Assembly (NCBI GenBank): GCA_019347575.1
Contig: JAHWKY010000003.1
Location: 124,001 to 188,000 of the forward strand
Source: Actinomycetota bacterium
Lineage (GTDB): Bacteria; Actinomycetota; Nitriliruptoria; Nitriliruptorales; Nitriliruptoraceae
Length of the DNA: 64,000 nt
Direction: 5' to 3'
A program made the position numbers and the translations under genes. A model generated the notes under the pieces. The model saw only the letters and a program-made list of their open reading frames with translations. It was not told the DNA's origin and ran no database searches. Below are positions 25,786 through 33,860 of the stretch, one piece after another (within the stretch, counting starts at the first letter, position 1; every line of letters begins with the position of its first letter).

Positions 25786-27858
25786 ATGCGTCCGTCAGCA
25801 AGGCTCGCGCTCCTCGTGACCGTCGTCCTTGCCGCTGCCGCATGCGACTCCACTACGCAAGCAGCCAGGCAGGGCGCCCCTCAAGGCACGGTTGCTCCCG
25901 GCGCCACGGCCGGTGTCGGCGAAAACGAACTCAGCCTACCGGGGGTTCCTGAGGCACAAGGGGAGGCACAAGGGGGCGACGTCGGTCCCGGCGGAGACCT
26001 CGACGTGGAGGCCCCAGGTCGGCAGCAGACTGATGGAGCAGGCGGTGGCGAGCCAACGGAGGGACGTGCTCCGGCGAGCGGCCGCGCAGCGGGGGACTCC
26101 CGTCCGCACCGCGCTGCCCGGTGTGACGCCGGCAAGACGGACGCGGCGACGCCGACCGTGGAGGTCACCGGTGAGCTGAAGAGGTGGCACCGTGTCACCT
26201 TGAGTTTCGCCGGACCGTCGTCAACCGAACAGGCAGAGCCCAACCCGTTCCTGGACTACCGCCTCGAGGTCCGCTTCGAGTCACCCTCGGGCAGGTCGAT
26301 CACGGTCCCCGGCTTCTTCGCCGCCGACGGTCACGCCGCACAGACCAGCGCGGAGGCTGGCAACGTCTGGCGTGCGCACCTCACACCCTGGGAGCGCGGG
26401 AGGTGGCACTGGCAGGCATCCTTCCGGACCGGCAAGGGTGTGGCCATCGGCCTGACCGGCGGCAGGCCGCTGTGCTTCGACGGCGCTGAGGGGTCCTTCG
26501 TGGTCGCTCGATCGGACAAGTCGGGGCGCGACTTCCGCGGCAAGGGTCTGCTGGCCTACGCGGGCGAGCGATACCTGCGCTTCGCCGGCACCGGAGAACG
26601 GTTCCTCAAGGGTGGGGCCGGCAGCCCGGAGAACTTCCTCGCCTACGCGGACTTCGACGGCACGACCGGCACCCACCGGTACCAGCCACACGAGCGCGAC
26701 TGGAAGCCCGGCGACCCGCAGTGGAAGGGACGCAAGGGTCGAGGGATCATCGGTGTCGTGAACTACCTGGCGAGCAAGGGCGCCAACTCGCAGTACTTCC
26801 TCACCATGAACGTCGCAGGCGACGGCAACGACGTGTGGCCGTGGACCGCACCCACCGAGTTCACCCGGTTCGACGTGAGCAAGCTGGACCAGTGGGAGAT
26901 CCTGTTCTCACACATGACCGCACGCGGTGTCCAGCTCCACGTGTTCCTGCAGGAGCTGGAGAACGTGCACCTGCTCGACGGAGGGGAGACCGGCGTCCAC
27001 CGGAAGCTCTACCTGCGCGAGCTCGTCGCCCGGTTCGCCCACCATCCGGTCCTGCAGTGGAACATCGGCGAGGAGAACAACGAACTGACCGATGCGCAGC
27101 GCAAGGCCATGGCCGACTACCTCCGCGCCGTCGACCCGTACGACCACCCCCAAGTCGTCCACACGTTCCCGGGCAGCCAGGACACCATCTACCGGCCGCT
27201 GCTCGGTCATCCGTCGTTCGATGGGGCGTCGATCCAGGCACGGGACTGGAACGAGCCGCATCCCGTCACGATCAAGTGGATCGACGCATCGGCACGGGCC
27301 GGTCGACCGTGGGCGGTCTCCATCGACGAGTGCTGCTTCGGCGTGCACGGAGCGCTGCCCGACCGTGTCGATCCCACCGATCACCACCTTCCCCGCAGCC
27401 GGACCCTCTGGGGCAACCTCGTAGCCGGCGGTGCCGGAGCGGAGCACTACTTCCCCGGAGGGATGCCGGAAGGCGATCTCACGTTGGAGGACTTCCGCAC
27501 CCGAGACCGACTGTGGGACCAGACGCGGTACGCCCTCGAGTTCTTCCAACGGCACCTGCCGTTCTGGGACATGGCCCATGCCGACCATCTGGCGATCAAC
27601 CGGAACGACGCCTGGGTCCTCGCATCCCCAGGCGAGATCTACGCCGTCTACCTACCGGAGGGCGGCACCACCGTTCTCGACACCGAACCATCCGCCGCGG
27701 AACACCTCGACGTGCTCTGGTACGACCCGCGCAACGGCGGCCAACTGCGACCAGGATCGGTCGCCCCTGTCGCCGTCGGCGACCGGCTCTGGCTGGGTGT
27801 CCCTCCCGACGAACCACAGCGTGACTGGGTCGCCCTGGTCCGCCGTGCAGGAGGATGA
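25786..27858 (+). CDS. Lipoprotein with DUF5060/DUF4038-like glycoside-hydrolase barrel
   Basis: 690 residues. Lipoprotein signal with lipobox LAAAAC (C20), then a low-complexity Gly/Pro linker to about residue 120. A beta-sandwich like DUF5060 follows (about 125-230: VEVTGELKRWHRVTLSFAG, GRWHWQASF). A TIM-barrel region like DUF4038 (about 255-610) has LKGGAGSPENFLAYADF, FLTMNVAGDGNDVWPW, LQWNIGEENNE (a candidate acid/base glutamate pair) and WAVSIDECC. A small C-terminal beta domain (about 610-690) resembles the putative collagen-binding module that ends such proteins. Probably a surface polysaccharide-active enzyme; substrate unknown. ATG 25786 follows GGAGGAG. Confidence 0.75.
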   Translation: MRPSARLALLVTVVLAAAACDSTTQAARQGAPQGTVAPGATAGVGENELSLPGVPEAQGEAQGGDVGPGGDLDVEAPGRQQTDGAGGGEPTEGRAPASGRAAGDSRPHRAARCDAGKTDAATPTVEVTGELKRWHRVTLSFAGPSSTEQAEPNPFLDYRLEVRFESPSGRSITVPGFFAADGHAAQTSAEAGNVWRAHLTPWERGRWHWQASFRTGKGVAIGLTGGRPLCFDGAEGSFVVARSDKSGRDFRGKGLLAYAGERYLRFAGTGERFLKGGAGSPENFLAYADFDGTTGTHRYQPHERDWKPGDPQWKGRKGRGIIGVVNYLASKGANSQYFLTMNVAGDGNDVWPWTAPTEFTRFDVSKLDQWEILFSHMTARGVQLHVFLQELENVHLLDGGETGVHRKLYLRELVARFAHHPVLQWNIGEENNELTDAQRKAMADYLRAVDPYDHPQVVHTFPGSQDTIYRPLLGHPSFDGASIQARDWNEPHPVTIKWIDASARAGRPWAVSIDECCFGVHGALPDRVDPTDHHLPRSRTLWGNLVAGGAGAEHYFPGGMPEGDLTLEDFRTRDRLWDQTRYALEFFQRHLPFWDMAHADHLAINRNDAWVLASPGEIYAVYLPEGGTTVLDTEPSAAEHLDVLWYDPRNGGQLRPGSVAPVAVGDRLWLGVPPDEPQRDWVALVRRAGG

Positions 27859-27955
27859 CGCGATCCATGGGGCCTCATCGGAGCAGTACCACGGCAGGCG
27901 GCGGCCCGGCGGAGGTCGGTCGTTGGGCGCTGGTCATGATCGGAGGTCGGTCAGT

Positions 27956-28717
27956 ATGAGGAGTCGACTCATGGTCTCGGCAACGGCCGCAGCGGTGCTG
28001 TCCATCGTGGCGCTGGCACCGCCTTCACACGCCGGCCAGCAGCAGTCGGTCGAGACGTTCGCCGGCCGGTCACACGGGTGCGCCGGAACGGGGCTGGTCC
28101 CAATCGTCAACGAATCGAACGCGTTCACGTCGCCGGTCATCGCCTTCCACGGTTGTCGAGAGCGTCCACCAGGCATCACCGGTGCTGCCGCGACGAGCCA
28201 CCGCTGGTCTCCTGAGGGCGAGGTCGCGGTCGACGTCTCCGCCGAACGCGGATCGCAGATCGCGTCCGCGGTCGCGAACGCCACAGCCACCGTCGTCGCC
28301 ACCGTCGACATCCCGGTCACGTCGGCTCGCATCGAGGTACGCGCGCCCTACGAGGTCATCGACGTCTCTCGCACCCCAGGAGTCTTCGCCGCACGCGTAC
28401 CGTTCCCCGCATCGGTCTGGGTCTACCCCGAACACGATCAGGCCACCGCGTACGGTGGTGTCCGCGCCGGCGGGCCGAGTTGCGCCGACGGATCCCCGGT
28501 CGCATCGAGCCGTTCGCTCTTCTTCAACGACCTCACGCCGCCGACCAAGGGTGAGTTCACCACGGAGCTCTACTGCCCGGGCGGCGCACGCATCACGAGC
28601 GGCCGGGCGTGGGTCCAGCTCTACGTCCACGCAGAAGCGCGTTCAGCGAACGGAACGGCGCAACACGCCCAGGCATCCGCCCAACTCGTCCGCGTCACCT
28701 TCAGAACGTTCAGATAA
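27956..28717 (+). CDS. Secreted protein of unknown function
   Basis: 253 residues. Signal peptide MRSRLMVSATAAAVLSIVALAPPSHA, then a beta-rich chain with paired cysteines (SHGCAGTG, FHGCRER, GPSCADG, LYCPGG) suggesting two disulfides. It is Ser/Thr/Ala-rich with little charge, and I do not recognise the family. ATG 27956 has CGGAGG at 10 bases; the longer frame begins inside the preceding gene. It lies 97 bases after the DUF5060/DUF4038-like lipoprotein on the same strand, so the pair may act together at the cell surface. Confidence 0.6.
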   Translation: MRSRLMVSATAAAVLSIVALAPPSHAGQQQSVETFAGRSHGCAGTGLVPIVNESNAFTSPVIAFHGCRERPPGITGAAATSHRWSPEGEVAVDVSAERGSQIASAVANATATVVATVDIPVTSARIEVRAPYEVIDVSRTPGVFAARVPFPASVWVYPEHDQATAYGGVRAGGPSCADGSPVASSRSLFFNDLTPPTKGEFTTELYCPGGARITSGRAWVQLYVHAEARSANGTAQHAQASAQLVRVTFRTFR

Positions 28718-29067
28718 GCGGCAGGGCGGCCCGCGCGGCCTTCCTGGCCGGTCGGCCGTGAACGAGGACCGTTACCGACGCGTCGAGCAGCGTCTCGTTC
28801 GGCTACCTCGTGTTCTTGTGGGGCGAGCAGGGCCCGTTCGCCCCGTCTGAGATCCCCGACTTCGAGGCACGCATCCCCCCCAACTGCATACGGTTCTTGC
28901 TGAGGGCTACGCCGCCTGACTCGGAGCCGAGACTTCCTCGAGCGCGTCTGACTCGCGAAGCCATGTGGACCACCCCCGCGTTCGTACACACGACCGTCTC
29001 GGAGTTCGTCGTCGAACGCGCCAACGTGACGCGACGACGAACCGGCGTTTACGTGCACCTCGGAGCG
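28718..29067. other. 350-base stretch beside the recombinase remnant
   Basis: No gene I can support. Short frames occur on both strands but lack ribosome binding sites and homology that I can recognise. A weak CGGCC / GGCCG hairpin (28737-28751) follows the secreted protein stop. I looked for a tRNA, a usual integration target, and found none. Confidence 0.5.
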
Positions 29068-29911
29068 TTATTGAGCGTTTCCGTTCTGTCCGTTGGGTGA
29101 CGTCTCGCCGAGTCGGCGAGCGAGGCGGTCGACCGCCTCCGCTTGCTGGCCGGGCAGCACGGCGGCGTAGCGCCGAGCGGTGAACGCCTCGTTCGCATGA
29201 CCCAGCCGACGCGATACGACATGCAGAGCTTCACCTTGCTGCAGCAGTAGCGTCGCATGGGTATCACGCCGACCGTGCGGCGAGAGGTGCGGCAGGCCAC
29301 TGACACGCACGAGACGGCGGAACCGACTTCCTACGCCGTCCCGGTGGAGTGGCTCGTCGGTGCCCGGGACGAGGAAGACGTAGTCACCCGGAGCGTTGCG
29401 TCTCTCGATGTCGTGCAGCTCGACGAGCTGCTTCATCGTGTCGGCGTCGAGATCGGCGGTCCGCCGTCCTCGCTGGGTCTTCGGAGTGCCGGTGCTGACG
29501 CGCCCCTCCACGCCTTTCGAGCGCGTGCGTCGTACGATGCGGTTGCGGCTCCAGTCGACGTCGCGCCACCGGAGACCGAGCGCCTCGCCGATGCGCAGCC
29601 CGCTCGTCGCCAGCAGTCGCCACAGTGCGAGAAGAGCTCGTCGTCCCCAGCGACGTCGAGGAACGTCGACAGCTCGTCGGCCGTCCACGCATCGGGGTCG
29701 CCAGGTCGGAGAGCCGGTGGGCGCCGTCGGCGACGTTGCGCACTACGAGCTGGCGACCGACCGCCCACTCGAGAGCCGAGTGCACGACGAGGTGCACCGA
29801 GTGGACAGACGACGGCGACAGGCCTCCCCGACCACGCACGCGACCTGATGTCGCCAGCGTCCGGTAGAGGCGTTGCACGTCGGCGCGCGTGAGTTGCTGG
29901 ACGGGAACAAG
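29068..29911 (-). pseudogene. Degraded tyrosine recombinase/phage-type integrase
   Basis: Recombinase read in three frames. The 5' part (up to about 29700) encodes the core-binding segment VQRLYRTLATSGRVRGRGGL ... SALEWAVGRQLVVRNVADGA. A second frame continues DPDAWTADELSTFLDVAGDDELF (shift near 29700). A third frame, from about 29630, encodes the catalytic domain: ATSGLRIGEALGLRW (Arg I), SPHGRRDTHA (His and Arg II, HxxR), RRLGHANE (His III) and RRYAAV (Tyr nucleophile), ending at TAA 29068. The arm-binding N-terminus is missing: the frame is cut by the TAG that ends the MFS gene at 29912. The catalytic residues persist, but two frameshifts and the truncation argue for inactivation. Confidence 0.85.
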
Positions 29912-31234
29912 CTAGAGGGGGCCCTGGGCGACCGGGGCGGCGTCGTCGGCGTGGAGCGGTTCGACCTGCACCAGCCGTTCGGGGCGCCCCGCCGCGTCCA
30001 CCCTCCCGGCAGGCACCCAGGCGAGCAGCGCGAGCAGCGATAGCGCCAAGCCGCCACCGGCCAGCACCGGCTGGACGCCGAACGCGGTGGCGAGGGCCGG
30101 CGCGAACGCTAGTGGGAGCATCTCGCCGACCTGGTGGTGCACGTTCAGGGCGCCCATGACGCGCCCGATGAACCGCGGCTCGGTGTAGACCTGTAGCAAC
30201 GTGCGGATGACCGGGAACAGCGCCCCGAGCACCCCGCCCCACAACAGCGCCCCGGCGATCACGACACGGAGGTCGTCGGTCCCGGCGTACAGCGCTGCTC
30301 CGAAGCCGCTCAGCACGGTGATGACGACCATCGCGCGCGTGCTCGTCCACCGTCCTGCCATGCGTTCGACGGTCACGGTGCCAGCGAGGAGACCGATCCC
30401 GAACACACCGTTGACCCAGCCGATCGCCTCGGGTCCCGTCTGGAGCACCTCGCGGAAGAACAGCGGCTCGAGCGCGCCGAACGCCCCGAACGACACGAAC
30501 GTGGCCATGCCGAGCAAGAGCACCAGGCGGATCGATGGGTGGCCGTAGGCGTAGACGAGTCCGTCGCGGAGCTGACGCAGACCGGGACCGCGCTCGCGAT
30601 CCGCGGACCGGCGCAGGTGGATGCCCCAGATGATCCCGAGCGCCACCACCGACGTCGCGGCATCCAGGACGAAGACCCACGAGACGCTCCAGAACTTCAC
30701 GATCACGCCGCCGAGCGCGGGGCCGGCGATGAACGCCGCGGTGCCGGCGCCCTCGATCGTGGCGTTGATGCGAGCGAGATCGTCGGGGTCGTCGGTGAGG
30801 AACGGAGGCATCGAGTCGACGGCGGTGACGACGAGGGCGTGCGCCAGCCACGCCGTGGGTGCGAGCACCGCCAGCGACGTCATCGACTGCGCGGGGATGA
30901 TCGCGAGTACGGCAGGGACGAAGGCCACCTCGCCCAAGAGGAGCACGCGGCGCGGGTCGAGCCGGTCGACGAGAACGCCTGCGATGAGCGAACCGATCAG
31001 CGACGCGACACCGAGGGCGAACATGAGCAGCGCGAGCTCGCCTGCGGTGGCTTGCAGGTCGTAGGCAGCCTTGCCCCACATACCCACGAAGAAACCGGCC
31101 CATCCTCCGAGACGGCTGATGAGGCGTGCGAGCGCGAGACGTCGCACGTTGGGATCGGCGAGCACGGCGGCCCTCGTGGTTGCGCTGGGACGTGAGTCCG
31201 GGATGTTGCCACCGCCGGCCGGCGGTGTCGTCAT
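29912..31234 (-). CDS. MFS transporter
   Basis: 440 residues, about 12 hydrophobic segments, cytoplasmic N-terminus. Contains VLVDRLDPRRVLLLGE, the loop 2-3 motif of the major facilitator superfamily (D-R-x-x-R-R form). It resembles the MFS_3/enterobactin-exporter-like proteins that export small molecules; the substrate is unknown. The last ~35 residues are a charged tail ending PVAQGPL, and the TAG stop is directly followed, in the same frame, by the recombinase remnant. ATG 31234 is used; the ribosome binding site is weak. Confidence 0.85.
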   Translation of the reverse strand: MTTPPAGGGNIPDSRPSATTRAAVLADPNVRRLALARLISRLGGWAGFFVGMWGKAAYDLQATAGELALLMFALGVASLIGSLIAGVLVDRLDPRRVLLLGEVAFVPAVLAIIPAQSMTSLAVLAPTAWLAHALVVTAVDSMPPFLTDDPDDLARINATIEGAGTAAFIAGPALGGVIVKFWSVSWVFVLDAATSVVALGIIWGIHLRRSADRERGPGLRQLRDGLVYAYGHPSIRLVLLLGMATFVSFGAFGALEPLFFREVLQTGPEAIGWVNGVFGIGLLAGTVTVERMAGRWTSTRAMVVITVLSGFGAALYAGTDDLRVVIAGALLWGGVLGALFPVIRTLLQVYTEPRFIGRVMGALNVHHQVGEMLPLAFAPALATAFGVQPVLAGGGLALSLLALLAWVPAGRVDAAGRPERLVQVEPLHADDAAPVAQGPL

Positions 31235-31296
31235 CGACCCGGATGGAGCGCGCTGAGCGGTCAGGGGTCGGCTACGGGCGCGAGGACCGAGGGGAG

Positions 31297-31302
31297 TAGC
31301 CT
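31297..31302 (+). promoter_or_regulatory. Putative -10 box of the thiolase gene
   Basis: TAGCCT, same form as other -10-like hexamers in this window, 41 bases before ATG 31343. The predicted leader contains CGGAGCCCC as a possible ribosome binding site. Confidence 0.35.
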
Positions 31303-31342
31303 GTGGTGTCTACGCCTCGCCGACCCGCGATCGGAGCCCCTC

Positions 31343-32563
31343 ATGCCCGAAGCCGTCATCGTCGCCACCGCCCGCAGCCCCATCGGCCGCGCTTTCAAGG
31401 GCTCCATGACCGAGCTGCGCCCCGATGACCTCGCGACCACCATCATCCGGGCCGCGCTCGACAAGGTCCCCGAGCTCGATCCTCACCTGATCGAGGACAT
31501 CCACCTCGGTTGTGGCCTGCCGGGTGGTGAGCAGGGGTTCAACATGGCCCGTGTCGTGGCGACCATGCTCGGACTCGACGAGGTGCCGGGAACGACCCTC
31601 ACCCGCTACTGCGCGTCGTCGTTGCAGACGACGCGGATGGCGTTCCACGCCATCAAGGCCGGAGAGGGCGACGTCTTCGTCTCGGCGGGCATCGAGATGG
31701 TGAGCCGCTACGTGAAGGGGAACTCCGACAGTCTGCCGGACACGAAGAACCCCAGGTTCGCGGAGGCCGAGGCGCGCACCGAGGAGCGATCCCAGGAGGG
31801 CGCCGACCACTGGATGAACCCACGCGAGCTCAAGCAGCTGCCCGACATCTACATCCCGATGGGTCAGACCGCCGAGAACGTGGCACAGATCAAGGCGGTC
31901 TCGCGTGAGGCGCAGGACGACTTCGCGTTCGAGAGCCAGATGCGGTACGGCAAGGCCCAGGCCAACGGCTTCTGGGAGCGCGAGATCACGCCGGTGGAGC
32001 TCCCGAACGGCGAGACGATGAGCCAGGACGACTCACCGCGCCCGAGCACCACGCGTGACAAGATGTCCGAGCTGCAACCGGTGTTCCGCCCCGACGGCAC
32101 GGTCACCGCCGGCAACGCGTGCCCGCTCAACGACGGCGCCGCCGCAGTCATCGTGATGAGCGACACGAAGGCTGCTGAACTCGGCATCACGCCGTTGGCG
32201 CGCATCGTGTCCTCCGGAGTGTCCGCCATCAGCCCCGAGATCATGGGTCTCGGTCCGGTCGCGGCGTCGCGACAGGCGCTCGACCGCGCCAGCATGACCA
32301 TCGGCGACATCGACCTGGTCGAGATCAACGAGGCATTCGCGGCCCAGGTGATCCCCTCGGCGAACGACCTCGGCGTCGACTTCGACAAGCTGAACGTGCA
32401 CGGGGGCGCGATCGCGGTGGGCCACCCCTTCGGCATGACCGGCGCGCGCATCACCGGGACGTTGCTCAACGGACTCGACTTCACCGACAAGACCATCGGC
32501 CTCGAGACCATGTGCGTCGGCGGTGGTCAGGGGATGGCGATGATCTTCGAACGCCTCAGCTGA
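31343..32563 (+). CDS. Acetyl-CoA C-acyltransferase (thiolase)
   Basis: 406 residues. Thiolase of the degradative or biosynthetic type that splits 3-ketoacyl-CoA with CoA, or condenses two acyl-CoAs. Catalytic residues: C90 in RYCASSLQ (acyl acceptor), the NEAFA motif (about 327-331), H361 in GGAIAVGHPFGMTGAR and C391 in CVGGGQG. Full length. Which direction it serves (fatty acid beta-oxidation or acetoacetyl-CoA synthesis) cannot be told. ATG 31343; a DUF6027-like gene follows one base after its stop. Confidence 0.93.
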   Translation: MPEAVIVATARSPIGRAFKGSMTELRPDDLATTIIRAALDKVPELDPHLIEDIHLGCGLPGGEQGFNMARVVATMLGLDEVPGTTLTRYCASSLQTTRMAFHAIKAGEGDVFVSAGIEMVSRYVKGNSDSLPDTKNPRFAEAEARTEERSQEGADHWMNPRELKQLPDIYIPMGQTAENVAQIKAVSREAQDDFAFESQMRYGKAQANGFWEREITPVELPNGETMSQDDSPRPSTTRDKMSELQPVFRPDGTVTAGNACPLNDGAAAVIVMSDTKAAELGITPLARIVSSGVSAISPEIMGLGPVAASRQALDRASMTIGDIDLVEINEAFAAQVIPSANDLGVDFDKLNVHGGAIAVGHPFGMTGARITGTLLNGLDFTDKTIGLETMCVGGGQGMAMIFERLS

Positions 32564-32564
32564 C

Positions 32565-32957
32565 GTGCCGGGTCGGCCCGACGATCCGACGGTCCGCCTC
32601 GAACGGTGGGATGGACCGGTCGCGTCGGACGACCCCGACGCCAACTTCAAGCGTGAGGTGGCCGCCTACAGCCAGCAGGACCCCCTGTTCACCCTGAGGA
32701 ACATGGCGCGCAACCTCGACCTGCCGGTCGGGGCGCTGGCCCGGTACGTGCTGGCGAAGTGGGCCGCGGCCGGGAGCGAGGCACTGCTCGAACTCGGCCC
32801 GTCGGTCGTCGATCGCATGAGCGCGGCGATCGCGCAGGCCGAGGAGGCGGGCAGCGAGGCAGCGCGACTGGAGGCGTACGAACAGCTCCGTCAGGTCATC
32901 TCGTGGCTGCGCATCCCGCTCGATGACCCCGACGTCAACCCTGCCGGTGGTGCTTAG
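32565..32957 (+). CDS. DUF6027-like small protein
   Basis: 130 residues, soluble, acidic, largely helical. The middle SDDPDANFKREVAAYSQQDPLFTLRNMARNLDLPVGALARYVLAKWAA looks like an N-terminal strand plus a helix-turn-helix-like bundle with a regulator-like pattern (LARYVLAKWA); this resembles actinobacterial DUF6027 proteins of unknown function. The rest (about 75-115) is an amphipathic helix. GTG 32565 starts one base after the thiolase stop, so the two are co-transcribed and probably coupled. It converges with the LuxR-type regulator, sharing four bases at the 3' ends. Confidence 0.65.
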   Translation: MPGRPDDPTVRLERWDGPVASDDPDANFKREVAAYSQQDPLFTLRNMARNLDLPVGALARYVLAKWAAAGSEALLELGPSVVDRMSAAIAQAEEAGSEAARLEAYEQLRQVISWLRIPLDDPDVNPAGGA

Positions 32958-33640
32958 CGGATCAGGTTGAGCCGGAAGCCGCGGGCGACCGCACCGGTCC
33001 GGTCGGGAACGTCGAGCTTCGCCAGCAGGTTCTGCACGTGCGTCTTGACCGTCCTGGCGGACAGGTCGAGCCGCTTGGCGATCCCCTGGTTGGTCAGGCC
33101 CTCGGCGAGGAGCTGGAGAACCTCGAGCTCGCGCGGTGTCAGCACCGAAGCCGGCGCCTCCGCCCCCGTCGCGGGACGCCACGAACCTGCCAGCTGCATC
33201 GCGACCTGGGGCGACACGACCCGCTCACCGGCCGCGGTGCGGGCGACGGCGTCACGGATGTCCTCTTCGGTGGCTGTCGTCAGGAGGAAGCTGTCCACCC
33301 CGGCGATCACCGCCTCGCGCAGGTCGATCACGGTCGAGCCGTCGGCCAGGACGAGTACCCGCAGATCTTCGGAGAGCGCCTTCGCGGTGGCGATGGCGTG
33401 GAACGGATCGGGGTCGTTCTCCCGCACGGCGACGATGAGCACGTCGGGGCGGTGGCGCTCCACCGCGGCGACGGCGTCGCTGATGGCCACACCCTCGGTC
33501 AGGTCGATGTGCTCGCTGCCGGAGAGGATGGCACGGATGCCGGCGTGGATCAGGGGACGATCGTCGGCCGCCAGGACGGTCGTGACGATGGCGGCCTGGG
33601 CCACGCGCTGGAACCGTTCCGGCTGTGCCTCTGTCGCCAC
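32954..33640 (-). CDS. NarL/FixJ-type response regulator with degenerate receiver
   Basis: 228 residues. Receiver-like domain (about 18-145) plus a C-terminal LuxR helix-turn-helix (about 165-225: LTPRELEVLQLLAEGLTNQGIAKRL, ARTVKTHVQNLLAKL). The acidic pair D26-D27 is present. The phosphoacceptor position, however, is alanine (PDVLIVAVREN, A71) and the conserved lysine is threonine (SFLLTTA). The domain therefore cannot accept phosphate in the usual way and is probably an atypical, ligand- or partner-controlled receiver. GTG 33640 has GGAGG at 5 bases. No kinase gene is adjacent; it is divergent from the coiled-coil gene. Confidence 0.85.
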   Translation of the reverse strand: MATEAQPERFQRVAQAAIVTTVLAADDRPLIHAGIRAILSGSEHIDLTEGVAISDAVAAVERHRPDVLIVAVRENDPDPFHAIATAKALSEDLRVLVLADGSTVIDLREAVIAGVDSFLLTTATEEDIRDAVARTAAGERVVSPQVAMQLAGSWRPATGAEAPASVLTPRELEVLQLLAEGLTNQGIAKRLDLSARTVKTHVQNLLAKLDVPDRTGAVARGFRLNLIR

Positions 33641-33775
33641 GTGGTCCTCCGATCGGGCGGTCGGCCCAGCCGCCGGCGGGGGCGGGGAGACCGGTGCTGC
33701 GATGGTGGCCCGCCACGCGGTCGCGACCTACGACCCAGGAGGACGGTTTCGGTGGCCTCACGCTGGCCACTTCGA

Positions 33776-33789
33776 ACTAGTACTAGTAC
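33776..33789. promoter_or_regulatory. AT-rich palindrome in divergent promoter region
   Basis: ACTAGTACTAGTAC contains two overlapping perfect palindromes (ACTAGTACTAGT and GTACTAGTAC). It lies between the divergent starts of the degenerate response regulator (33640) and the coiled-coil gene (33861) in an otherwise GC-rich spacer, and is a candidate operator. Confidence 0.4.
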
Positions 33790-33860
33790 GAGCGACGCTA
33801 CTTCCGCGTCGTCGACGGATGGGGTGGCACCCTACGCACGTCCCGGCTGGAGGTGTTGGC

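Noticed and set aside
28718-29067. Possible tRNA or attachment site beside the recombinase remnant
   Set aside because: I searched for a T-loop GGTTCGA-like core and acceptor-stem complement on both strands and found none; no flanking direct repeats were seen.
28803-29100. Two small frames, 28810-29100 (+) and 28803-29024 (-)
   Set aside because: No ribosome binding site, no recognisable domain, and they overlap one another next to a decayed recombinase.
30539-31195. Plus-strand frame of 218 residues opposite the MFS gene
   Set aside because: Charged, low-complexity shadow of the membrane-protein frame; no start signal.
32967-33860. N-terminal extension of the coiled-coil protein
   Set aside because: It is opposite the response regulator, Ser/Arg-rich, and the GTG at 33861 has a good ribosome binding site.
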